Shown here: one piece after another, positions 33,985 to 42,478 of the stretch
Numbering within the stretch: position 1 is the stretch's first letter
Layout of the letters: each line of letters starts with the position of its first letter
Assembly: GCF_000237085.1 (NCBI RefSeq)
Contig: NC_016627.1
Location: 4,390,001-4,454,000 of the forward strand
DNA: 64,000 bases
Source of the DNA: Acetivibrio clariflavus DSM 19732
GTDB taxonomy: Bacteria; Bacillota; Clostridia; Acetivibrionales; Acetivibrionaceae
Direction: 5' to 3'
Made by a program: the position numbers and the translations under genes
The notes under the pieces: model-generated
What the model was told of the DNA's origin: nothing
Database searches by the model: none
What the model saw: the letters and a program-made list of their open reading frames with translations, nothing else

Positions 33985-34291
33985 CTAAACATCAAGCACA
34001 TCATCCGGCTTCACATCTTAGCCATTTTGCCAGCAACTGTTGGCCTGAACCTTGACAATCATGTATAATATCTTCCGGACTTGGAAGGTGAGTGTTTCAC
34101 CTCCTGGGACGGACCTTAGCGGGCCGATTACCCGTAAGAAAGAGTATTTATCCATTCCGGTAAGTCTACATGATTTGGCTGGTTGAGGCCAGCTCTTTGG
34201 CTGGTTCCTCGTGTCACATGCAAGGTTGTTTGCTTACATGGGAAGGAATGGAGGCTTTTAAGTCCATTAATCTTAAAAAGGAGGCATTTTA
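33985..34291 (+). ncRNA. Candidate IS110 bridge RNA / structured leader
   Basis: The 300 bases ahead of the IS110 recombinase are non-coding but structured and GC-richer than the flanks. Visible stems include GGAAGGTGA/TTCACCTCC (34087-34108), GGCTGG...GGCCAGC (34177-34193) and CACATGCAA/GCTTACATG-like arms near 34217. IS110 elements encode a bridge RNA in their non-coding end that specifies target and donor. The position and structure fit, but loops were not matched to flanks. Confidence 0.5.
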
Positions 34292-35581
34292 ATGAATTTC
34301 AGACCCATTGCAGGAATTGATGTGGGTAAGTTCTTCAGTGAAATGGCGATTCTTTCTCCTACCAATGAAGTGGTTGCCCGCATGAAGATTCACCATGATT
34401 CCAATACCGACGTTGAAAGAGCCGTTGAATTGCTTAATAAAACGGAAAAAGATTTTGCTTCAAGGCCTTTCATAGTCATGGAATCCACCGGGCACTATCA
34501 CAAAATCCTTTTCCATTCACTTTGTAAAGCTGGATTTGAGGTTTCGGTAACAAACCCCATCCAAACTGATTCTATCAAAAATATTGGAATCAGAAAAGTG
34601 AAAAATGATAAAGTGGATGCCCGGAAAATTGCCCTACTCTATAGATTTCAGGAACTTAAGTCAACCAACATCCCCAATGAGGATATTGAGTGCCTAAGGA
34701 GCCTATGTCGCCAGTACTACAAACTGAGTGATGAGCTTACCGCCTACAAAAACAGGCTTACCGGTATTGTTGACCAACTCATGCTTAACTTCAAGGATGT
34801 CTTCTCCAATATATTTTCAAAGGCTGCTATGGCTGTCCTGGAGGAGTATCCTACTCCTGCCCATATTCTTAAGGCTGACAGGAACAAGCTGATTTCACTG
34901 ATTCAGAAGAAATCCCGCAAAAGTCTCAAATGGTCAACTGCCAAGTATGAGCTTCTGGTCTCCAAGGCCAGAGATTTTGCACCTCTGAGCATTCATAATG
35001 CCTCAAATGTTATTATGCTGGGCGTATATATCTCCATGATCAAAACCTTGGAAGAAAGCCTGGAGAAAGTCCTTAAGTCCATTCGTCTACTGATTGCTGA
35101 AGATATGGCGAAGGATATGCCCATGCTGGCATTGACGCTTGAACTTTTGCAGAGCCTGCCAGGTATAGGCCTTCTCTCTGCTGCTACTATTCTTGCGGAG
35201 ATTGGAGACTTTTCAGCCTTTAAAAAGCCAGGCAAGCTGGTTGCTTATTTCGGCGTTGACCCCTCTGTCATGCAGTCCGGAGAGTTTACCGGCACACGGA
35301 ACAAGATGTCTAAGAGAGGTTCAAGGCTGCTTCGCAGGGTGCTTTTCACAATTGCTCTTGCTAATATCCGTACCAAGCGGGATAAGACAGCTTGCAACCC
35401 TGTGCTGCTGGAGTTCTACCAACAAAAATGCCAGAGTAAGCCTAAGAAAGTAGCTTTGGGAGCTGTTATGCGCAAGCTTGTTTGTATCATCTTTGCTGTC
35501 CTAAGGGATAGGAAACCTTACCAGTTACGCAGCCCCCAGGAACACGCTCAAATGCTTGCAGCAAAGCATACAGCAGCTTGA
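34292..35581 (+). CDS. IS110-family transposase (DEDD recombinase)
   Basis: 429 residues. The RuvC-like domain has AGIDVGKFF, VMESTGHYH and KNDKVDARKIA, giving the D-E-D set. The C-terminal Transposase_20 domain has LQSLPGIGLLSAATILAEIG and FTGTRNKMSKRGSRLLRRVL with its catalytic Ser. AAAAAGGAGG precedes the ATG. It is intact. Inserted in opposite orientation between peptide genes 3 and 4. Confidence 0.94.
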   Translation: MNFRPIAGIDVGKFFSEMAILSPTNEVVARMKIHHDSNTDVERAVELLNKTEKDFASRPFIVMESTGHYHKILFHSLCKAGFEVSVTNPIQTDSIKNIGIRKVKNDKVDARKIALLYRFQELKSTNIPNEDIECLRSLCRQYYKLSDELTAYKNRLTGIVDQLMLNFKDVFSNIFSKAAMAVLEEYPTPAHILKADRNKLISLIQKKSRKSLKWSTAKYELLVSKARDFAPLSIHNASNVIMLGVYISMIKTLEESLEKVLKSIRLLIAEDMAKDMPMLALTLELLQSLPGIGLLSAATILAEIGDFSAFKKPGKLVAYFGVDPSVMQSGEFTGTRNKMSKRGSRLLRRVLFTIALANIRTKRDKTACNPVLLEFYQQKCQSKPKKVALGAVMRKLVCIIFAVLRDRKPYQLRSPQEHAQMLAAKHTAA

Positions 35582-35808
35582 TAGTACTGTACTTGATGTT
35601 CAGTTTTCAAAGAGCAACTTGCTATTTTAGACCAGCTATTTTATGTCTACCTCACCTAGGTGGTCTTGTTGTCATGCGTTTCATTAACGTCAGGAGCCTA
35701 AAAAAATTTCTCAAAATTTTTATTATAAACTCTTGACTTTAATTAGCTGGTCTTTCATTCAGAATATATTTGTTTTATTATTTAATCCAGCACAGTTCGT
35801 AGAACCCA

Positions 35809-35840
35809 ACTCTTTCTTCTTAATGCAGAATTACCATTGA
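35809..35840 (-). pseudogene. Fragment of another precursor-peptide gene
   Basis: The 20 bases 35821-35840 differ by one from 33824-33843 inside peptide 3, and the match continues weakly beyond. In frame it gives NGNSAL, matching NDNSAL of the peptide 3 leader. It stands alone downstream of peptide 4 and is probably a broken fifth copy. 35582-35808 otherwise contains only the right flank of the IS110. Confidence 0.5.
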
Positions 35841-35848
35841 CTATTTTA

Positions 35849-35986
35849 TCAATTATACATAGCACAATTTTCTTGACCACAGTAAAACCAACATCCAAGT
35901 TCTAATCTTTCCTCCAACTCATTTGCAAGTCTTTCCTCTAATATAGAATTATCACTAATATTTAAATTTGAGTTAAGAGGTTTCAT
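35849..35986 (-). CDS. RiPP-like precursor peptide 4 (45 residues)
   Basis: ATG 35986 with AGGAGAGATAGGTA upstream. Leader MKPLNSNLNISDNS followed by LEERLANELEERLEL, core GCWFYCGQENCAMYN. It has the same Cys spacing as peptide 3 (CWxYCxxxxC). The IS110 now separates it from the M50 gene, so it needs its own promoter or read-through. Confidence 0.8.
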   Translation of the reverse strand: MKPLNSNLNISDNSILEERLANELEERLELGCWFYCGQENCAMYN

Positions 35987-36211
35987 TACCTATCTCTCCT
36001 TTCTAACTGTAGTATGTATATGAATAATCCTTGTATATGTATAACCCTTCCCCATAAATTTCACTCATTAAGTTTAGGTAATGTTTTTTGAATAAAGCAA
36101 GTGATACCTATATTACACTTTCCTGAAGTAGTCTATTATAGGTCTCAAGCAAATATAATGATACCATAAATTAAGACAGACAAAACGGTCAAAATAAGTT
36201 AGAATAGAAAT

Positions 36212-36505
36212 ATGAAAACGAGAAGAAAGTTTACACCAGAAGAAAAAGCAAAAATAGTGATTGAGGTCTTAAGGGAAGAAAAGACGCTGAATGAGATAGC
36301 TGCCGAATATGAAATTCATCCTAATCAGCTAAGTCGCTGGAAGGCAGAATTTATAAGCAATGCAGGCAGAGTTTTCAGTAAGGAAACTGATGAAGTAGAG
36401 AAGGTCAAACAGTCGTATGAGAAGGAGAAGGACGAACTGCTTAAGCAAATTGGCCAACTTTCATATGAAGTTGCCTGGCTTAAAAAAAAATCTGGCCGAC
36501 TCTAA
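36212..36505 (+). CDS. IS3 transposase OrfA
   Basis: 97 residues with the Tnp_1 helix-turn-helix (RRKFTPEEKAKIVIEVLREEKTLNEIA ... LSRWKAEF) and a C-terminal leucine zipper. It ends ten codons after the start of an A9 run (36482-36490), where -1 slippage would enter orfB. Confidence 0.92.
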   Translation: MKTRRKFTPEEKAKIVIEVLREEKTLNEIAAEYEIHPNQLSRWKAEFISNAGRVFSKETDEVEKVKQSYEKEKDELLKQIGQLSYEVAWLKKKSGRL

Positions 36506-37364
36506 GTCCCGGGAAGACCGCATGAAGATGATTGAGAGAGAAGAAAAGAAATTAAGCATAAAAAGGCAAGCTGAACTGTTAGGTATTAATCGTACAAGCC
36601 TTTACTACAAGCCAGTACCGGTAACAGATGAGGAATATCTAATAAAACGTATTATTGATGAGGTATACACGGTTCATCCGGAATATGGCTATCGCAGGAT
36701 GACAAATATCCTACACCGGGATTACCACATACAAATCAATAGGAAGCGTACACGGCGATATATGAGGGAAATGGGGATTCACGGTTTCTGTCCCGGGCCT
36801 AATCTTAGCAGACGTCTGCATAACAAATATTTGTACCCGTATTTGCTAAGAGACTTAAATATAGATCATCCCAACCAGGTATGGTCTATAGACATAACAT
36901 ATTGCCGTCTTAAACGTGGATTTATGTATATGGTAGCTATAATAGACTGGTATTCCCGGTATATTGTTGGATTTGAGTTATCAAATACTTTAGATAGGAC
37001 ATTTGTATTAGAAGCGATAAAAAAGGCAATCAAACGATATGGTAAACCTGAAATTATGAACAGCGATCAAGGTAAACAGTTTGCCAGTGAGGATTACATA
37101 AAATTACTAAAGAGTAATAATATAAAAATTTCAATGGATGGGAAAGGACGAGCCTTGGATAATCAAAGGATAGAGCGTTTTTTTCGAACTTACAAGTGGG
37201 AGATGCTTTATCATGAAGATTGTGAAACGGGTCAGCAACTTCGGCAAAAAACGAGGGAATATATTGAATATTATAACAACAAGAGACCACATCAGTCACT
37301 AGGCTATAAAACGCCGTCAGAATATTATTTTGGGATTAACAAAGAGATTAAGGCAGTAGTATAA
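36417..37364 (+). CDS. IS3 transposase OrfB (made as OrfAB by frameshifting)
   Basis: Contains the IS3 integrase core: VWSIDITYCRLKRGFMYM (Asp), IMNSDQGKQFASEDY (Asp) and DNQRIERFFRTYKWEML (Glu), followed by YNNKRPHQSLGYKTPSEYY. The sequence upstream of about residue 36 overlaps orfA. Expression is expected through -1 frameshifting on nine A residues, not an independent start. Confidence 0.92.
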   Translation: MRRRRTNCLSKLANFHMKLPGLKKNLADSKSREDRMKMIEREEKKLSIKRQAELLGINRTSLYYKPVPVTDEEYLIKRIIDEVYTVHPEYGYRRMTNILHRDYHIQINRKRTRRYMREMGIHGFCPGPNLSRRLHNKYLYPYLLRDLNIDHPNQVWSIDITYCRLKRGFMYMVAIIDWYSRYIVGFELSNTLDRTFVLEAIKKAIKRYGKPEIMNSDQGKQFASEDYIKLLKSNNIKISMDGKGRALDNQRIERFFRTYKWEMLYHEDCETGQQLRQKTREYIEYYNNKRPHQSLGYKTPSEYYFGINKEIKAVV

Positions 37365-37408
37365 AACCTTGGGGCTCTGCCCCAAACCCCGTCCTCGCCG
37401 GAAGGCAG

Positions 37409-37502
37409 CCGGTCTGTCATAACAGACCGGGAATCAAAAGGATATATAACCATTGGATGTCAAGGGGCAAGATGAACTCGCATATGCTCGCCCTTGACAT
37501 CC
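37409..37502. other. Two stem-loops behind the IS3 transposase
   Basis: 37409-37430 is CCGGTCTGT/ACAGACCGG with a 4-base loop. 37455-37502 has 12-bp arms GGATGTCAAGGG / CCCTTGACATCC. A GC-rich GGGGCTCTGCCCC stem (about 37371-37384) lies just before. Same layout as behind both full IS256 elements. Confidence 0.6.
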
Positions 37503-37598
37503 ATCCGACAGAGTACCTTAAGGTAGATATTATACAAAAACATAGAAAGGAGAATCTAACTTAGAAAAGCTAAAAATTTGTCTTGACAATGGGGGTCA

Positions 37599-38370
37599 TT
37601 ATAGATTCTCTTTTTTATTTATTATTTCAAAATTATTTCATAAAGATAATCTAGAGCTACTAGTTTCTAGTCATTCAAATACTTTGTACTATCCTTCGTC
37701 AGATAACGGGTACTTTTCAAAATTTTATTCCTACAACATATAAATTCATCTTATTACTTGAATTAGTCTTTAATGTTCCAATAGAAAACGTGCCTTTTGA
37801 TATAAAAACAGCAAATTATATGTATCAAATTACTTAATTAATTCATTTCCATCTCGATATGTTATAAATTCTATACAATCTAATAGTTCTTTAAGCCCAC
37901 CGATTTTTTGAAGACTTTTATAATGTCAACTATTTCACGTTATAGTATAGTAATGTGAATTTCTTGGGTATTTTTAGGTTGTATAACTCCGATACCTTTA
38001 TAATTTTTGCAATATTTTTTTATTTTAAAGGTATTCCTTCTATACTTATTTTTAAAGATAATTATATTATTGTTTCATTAATATTTATTATCTTTTACTT
38101 GCAAGGTGAAATTTCGAACTTATAAAACCTTCATACAAGCATCTATAATCCCTTCATCAAATATCACTTTATTATCAAGTTTAAATATCATTAGTATTTG
38201 ATATATTTATATTAACACAATATTTCTTAGACATGAATGATTAATCTATGCAAATATTTACAATCAAGCAAAAAAATAGCCCCATTAGGGACAAAGAATT
38301 GAATCAGTTTGCCTTACTGCTAATTATTGCCAATTGTACAAATATCTAAACATATAATTTTCTAAAACTA
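37599..38370. other. AT-rich gap with no convincing gene
   Basis: About 770 bases, very AT-rich. The only protein-like text is a short minus-strand frame ending at 37830 (KIGGLKELLDCIEF, then ITYRDGNELIK), which looks like the tail of a lost gene. No promoter, RNA or repeat was convincing. Confidence 0.4.
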
Positions 38371-39774
38371 TCAAATTGCAGTGACAACATCAGTACTATA
38401 TTTTATGCAGCTGTCTATAAAATTCTGAGCAAAACTCGGATTGCACCAAAAATGAATTTGTGGATAGGATGCCAGCATATTATAAACGCTAAAACCGCCT
38501 CTCCAAATTATTGGCTTCTTCTCACAGCATTTCTTTTGGATTGTATAGCAAAGTGTTATATCTTCAGATGATATATTTATATTTGAACGGTGGAATTCAT
38601 GTCCTCTTATTCTGCCGCCCTTGTTGGACAAAATATTATCCCTGATAACTTCAATATCGACATATCCAGATTTGTAGATTTCATTGGATATTCCGCAATA
38701 ACCGTTAAGCACTTCTGCCATTGTAAATTTTTCATCCTTTTGATGTTCCACATATTCGCTTAAGTACAATAAACTGTCTCCTTCAGCATATGTGGGAATA
38801 CCTTCAACTATTTTTCTTTTGATATCCCTAAGAAGGGTCTTATTTTCCTGAAGCTCTTTTAAATAAGCTTCAAGGTTGCCTCCTCCGAAATATAAACCTG
38901 CGATATCCTTCGGAAGTATTTCATCCACCAACGGACTGAAATATACTATTTCAGCCCCCATAATTTCCAGTAAATCAAGGTTATCCTTATAATAATAGCT
39001 AAAAGCTTTATCCTTCGCCACAGCAATTCTTACTTTCTTATCTGAATTTCTGTCAAATAAAAATTTTGTAGAATTCAGATACGAAACATCAGGCCGATTT
39101 GACATCTTTATAATAAGGTCCACATCTATAGTTTTAATAACCTGTTCCACCAGTATGCGAATTTTTTTCTTCAGATCTTCCAAATCCTCTTCAGGTACAA
39201 GATTCAAATTTTCAGAAGGCAAATTGTCCATTTTCGGCAGATAGCCGAAAACTTCCAAGCCAGTTCCGTTTTCTATAGCAGTTTTCAAAAACTCATAATG
39301 AGCTTCGCTTTCAACTTTATTCAAAATCACACCGATTATGTCAAGATTTTTGTCATAATCCACATAGCCATTTATCAGCGGAACAATACTTAAGGATATG
39401 CCTTCCGCATTGACAACAAGTATGACTGGAGAGTTTACTATTTTAGCCACATGGGCGGTGCTTCCCACAATTGTATTTTCCCCAATGCCGTCATATAATC
39501 CATTCTCACCTTCAATTACAGATATATCAGCATTTGCGGCATTTTTCTCAAACAGATGGACAACAGTATCTATATCCAACATCCAACTGTCAAGATTGCG
39601 TGAATCCTTACCTGTAATGAAAGAATGCAACAAAGGAATAATATAATCCGGGCCGACTTTAAAAGGTTGAACATCAAGCCCCATTACATAAAGAGTAGCT
39701 AAAATCCCCATTGTAACAGTGGTAATTCCGCAACCACTATTAATACCTGCAATTGTTATTTTTCTAACAGTCAT
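38371..39774 (-). CDS. CbiA/CobB-like amidase family protein with altered catalytic motifs
   Basis: 467 residues with the layout of cobyrinate a,c-diamide synthase: N-terminal P-loop domain and C-terminal glutaminase-like domain (from about residue 245). VQPFKVGPDYI and EGENGLYDGIG are family text. The P-loop reads GINSGCGITT, with Ile where Lys is expected. PDYIIP replaces PDYIDP. AEGDSLLYL replaces AECGGLMYL, so the glutaminase Cys is missing, although RGHEFHRS keeps the His. It cannot be a normal CbiA. No other cobalamin genes are near. An unknown amidation, binding or regulatory role is likely. The adjacent methyltransferase may be a partner. Confidence 0.75.
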   Translation of the reverse strand: MTVRKITIAGINSGCGITTVTMGILATLYVMGLDVQPFKVGPDYIIPLLHSFITGKDSRNLDSWMLDIDTVVHLFEKNAANADISVIEGENGLYDGIGENTIVGSTAHVAKIVNSPVILVVNAEGISLSIVPLINGYVDYDKNLDIIGVILNKVESEAHYEFLKTAIENGTGLEVFGYLPKMDNLPSENLNLVPEEDLEDLKKKIRILVEQVIKTIDVDLIIKMSNRPDVSYLNSTKFLFDRNSDKKVRIAVAKDKAFSYYYKDNLDLLEIMGAEIVYFSPLVDEILPKDIAGLYFGGGNLEAYLKELQENKTLLRDIKRKIVEGIPTYAEGDSLLYLSEYVEHQKDEKFTMAEVLNGYCGISNEIYKSGYVDIEVIRDNILSNKGGRIRGHEFHRSNINISSEDITLCYTIQKKCCEKKPIIWRGGFSVYNMLASYPQIHFWCNPSFAQNFIDSCIKYSTDVVTAI

Positions 39775-40061
39775 AAATTTTTCCTCTTAGCTTAGTACAT
39801 TTTCCTTTTCCCTTATAAATCACATATAAAGAAATAAAACAAATTTACAGAATCAATTTCTTAATATTTATGCTTATTGAAGTGTCGTTTTAATCATACT
39901 GTTATCTTTAATTATACTAATTTGTTTTGAATTTTTAAATAGAACTTAGAAATTTTTTTAAATTTATTCTATTTTATACTGCACATCTCTTACACCTTTT
40001 GTAATATTTTCAATTAATGAATAATATATCCTCTCACTCAATTGATTTATTATAAATAAAA

Positions 40062-40712
40062 CTATATTTTCATGGTACAAAAGACTGTAAAATCATTATT
40101 CAGATAACCTCTTACCACTTCAATGCTGTCTACCTGAGGATACTGTTCCAATAACATTGAAACCACTTGATTGTGGTCATAATAATAATACGTATCTTCT
40201 TTGTCCGGTGAATTCCGGTCAAGTAGATTAAAAACCACCTTTTCTTTTGACAATTCCGCAAAACGCCCGAAAGCCTTTTTGAGGAAATCCATATTGTTAC
40301 CCATATTTAAATTGAATATCCCTGAAGTATATACAATATCAAAACTTTTCCTTTCAAAAGGATGCTGTTTAAAAATATCCATGCAATAAAATTTGCCGGG
40401 TAAATTCTTTCTTTTCACACTTTCAATCATATCCTCAAGAATATCCACACCGGTATATTCTATATTTATGCCCTTATCTATAAGATATTCGAGAAGATTT
40501 CCAAGTCCGCATCCAACATCCAGGATTTTCTTGTTTTTTATATCAACGTTTGAGGTAAATATCTCAAACCTCATATATTGGGCCTCTTTGCTCTCCCATC
40601 CCAGAACCTCAAAATCCGGCAGGCCCTTTCCTATTTTAGGTTTATAATATGCTTCAATATGTTTCTTTCTATCTAATTTTGATTTAGCTTTACAATTACA
40701 TTCCATATACAT
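40062..40712 (-). CDS. Class I SAM-dependent methyltransferase
   Basis: 216 residues, Rossmann-type methyltransferase. Motif I KILDVGCGLGNLLEYL near residue 66, acidic motif II YTGVDILEDM, then FDIVYTSGIFNLN as motif IV. The Cys-rich start MYMECNCKAKSK is unusual. GGAGAGAG precedes two possible ATGs (40712, 40706). It lies 290 bases upstream of the CbiA-like gene on the same strand. Substrate unknown. Confidence 0.85.
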   Translation of the reverse strand: MYMECNCKAKSKLDRKKHIEAYYKPKIGKGLPDFEVLGWESKEAQYMRFEIFTSNVDIKNKKILDVGCGLGNLLEYLIDKGINIEYTGVDILEDMIESVKRKNLPGKFYCMDIFKQHPFERKSFDIVYTSGIFNLNMGNNMDFLKKAFGRFAELSKEKVVFNLLDRNSPDKEDTYYYYDHNQVVSMLLEQYPQVDSIEVVRGYLNNDFTVFCTMKI

Positions 40713-40872
40713 CTCTCTCCGAAACTATGAATTACTTACTATTATACCCCAAAACAATACCTTATAACTATATTTTATTGCGAATCAAACCAAAAAGCCC
40801 TCAATACTAAAGAAAAAGAGACAATAGCATTATTACTACTGCCTCCGTTTTTATTTAAGTTATACATATAAT

Positions 40873-42012
40873 CTATATCTTATTGCCGCATTCTGGACAG
40901 AATTTTGCACCTGGAGTAAGTTTTGCTCCGCATTTGCTACATGAAATATCCTGTGAAGCACCACACTCGGGACAGAATTTTACCCCCGGATTAATTTCAC
41001 TGTTACATTTTACACAAGTCGCTTTTTGAGGTGCTACGTTCTGTCCGCAATTAGGGCAGAACTTGGCTCCCTGCTGAACCGGATTGTTACATTTAGGGCA
41101 GGGAAAAGTATTCTGACTCTGGGCAGGCTGCTGATTTTGCTGGCCCTGCTGATTCTGAGAAAATATTTGTCCCATCATGTTTCCAATAGCAGCACCGGCA
41201 CCCATTCCTGCGCCCATTGATGCAAAACCGCCGCTTTGGTTTTCTGCAGCCGAATTCATGGCATCCAATGTGCGTATCTTTGCATAGGCATCCATTCCGC
41301 CCATCAGATTAATGCTGCCGCCCTTATCATAAGCTTCCAACAACTCTGGAGGTAATGAAATATCCTCAACAATTAAATCAACCATCTCAAGCCCGAATTG
41401 ATCAAACTTTTCCCTTACACTTTCCTTAACCTTAACGCTGAATTCAATAAGCTGTCTCTGAAGGTCAAATAAGGAAAGTTTCGACTCTGCAATGGCATCT
41501 TTCATATATTGTACAATATACGACCTGAAAGTATCTTCAAGCTCACTTGTTTTATATACCGCCTTTGTTCCGAAAAGTTCACGCATAAACTTTGCAGGAT
41601 CGGCAACACGATATGAAAACTTACCTCTTGCACTTATTCTCACTTGTCCGAACTGTGGATCCCAAACAAATACCGGGGATTGTGTACCCCATTTTTGATC
41701 GGTAAACTGTTTTGTATTTACAAAATAAACTTCAGCTTTAAAAGGAGAATTAAATCCATATTTCCATGATTTTAACTTTGTAAGAATAGGCAAATTCTCA
41801 GTAGTTAATTCATATAATCCGGGATAAAAAACATCTGCCAAAACTCCCTCATTTACAAATACAGCAGCTTGTGATTCCCTTACTGTCAACATTGCACCCA
41901 TTTTAATTTCCTTGTTTGCTACCGGAAACCTGTAAACTATTGTATCGGAAGTCTGATCCGTCCATTCTATTACCTCAATCAGTTGGCCTTTAAGAAAATC
42001 CATTAAACCCAT
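40873..42012 (-). CDS. SPFH-domain protein with C-terminal zinc ribbons (YdjI-like)
   Basis: About 379 residues from ATG 42012, which has GGAGTGG upstream; the frame extends to 42120 but that part is not family-like. Residues 1-270 are the SPFH/virion-core-like domain (MGLMDFLKGQLIEVIEWTD at the start, typical). Then a Gln-rich linker and three CxxC-x(9-11)-CxxC zinc ribbons (CPKCNNPVQQGAKFCPNCG, CVKCNSEINPGVKFCPECG, CSKCGAKLTPGAKFCPECG). Likely a membrane-associated scaffold. Confidence 0.88.
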   Translation of the reverse strand: MGLMDFLKGQLIEVIEWTDQTSDTIVYRFPVANKEIKMGAMLTVRESQAAVFVNEGVLADVFYPGLYELTTENLPILTKLKSWKYGFNSPFKAEVYFVNTKQFTDQKWGTQSPVFVWDPQFGQVRISARGKFSYRVADPAKFMRELFGTKAVYKTSELEDTFRSYIVQYMKDAIAESKLSLFDLQRQLIEFSVKVKESVREKFDQFGLEMVDLIVEDISLPPELLEAYDKGGSINLMGGMDAYAKIRTLDAMNSAAENQSGGFASMGAGMGAGAAIGNMMGQIFSQNQQGQQNQQPAQSQNTFPCPKCNNPVQQGAKFCPNCGQNVAPQKATCVKCNSEINPGVKFCPECGASQDISCSKCGAKLTPGAKFCPECGNKI

Positions 42013-42478
42013 GCAATACCACTCCTTTTCTTCGAATAATCCAAACGATAAGTGTCTCATAACGGGATATAAAGCAGCAAAAAATTGAGACACAAGCACA
42101 TGTAAGAAAAAACAAGACATGCCAATAAGTTCATTTACTATCTGATTTTAGGGTCTTATCCTTAAAATTGTGCATATAACCGTGAAATATCCTGACATAA
42201 ACCAAATTAATTAACTACTATTATAGATTAACATATTTTATAATTTTTTTAAACACATTTCTTAAAACATATTTATGTAAGAAATCTTATTAATATCAAA
42301 TTATATCAAAGGTCTAATTATAACAAAACTATCAATTAAAAAAATATTAAAGGTCTTTAGCTGTGTAATTCCACGGTTGTAACTGTCAATAATATATTAT
42401 ATTCAATCAAACACTTTTAATTTTTTTTACACAATGGTATAATAATTTGGAATGTTAGAAATGGAAAAGGCGGTAAAT

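Larger units (their letters stand above)
36159..37598 (+). mobile_element. IS3-family insertion sequence
   Basis: Ends begin TGATACCATAAATTAAGACAG at the left and, inverted, TGACCCCCATTGTCAAGACA at the right, imperfect repeats with the usual TG...CA termini. It contains orfA and orfB. No target duplication was identified. Confidence 0.75.

Noticed and set aside
33494-35986. Peptide repeats as a CRISPR or tandem-repeat array
   Set aside because: The repeats are coding, unevenly spaced and have individual ribosome sites and stops.
36159-37598. Target duplication of the IS3 element
   Set aside because: The 3-5 bases on each side do not match.
37599-38370. Hidden gene or further peptide precursor in the gap
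   Set aside because: Both strands were read for LEER/GCW text and for long frames; only a short unidentifiable tail was found.
38371-39774. Ordinary cobalamin-synthesis CbiA
   Set aside because: The P-loop Lys and glutaminase Cys are missing and there are no neighbouring cob/cbi genes.
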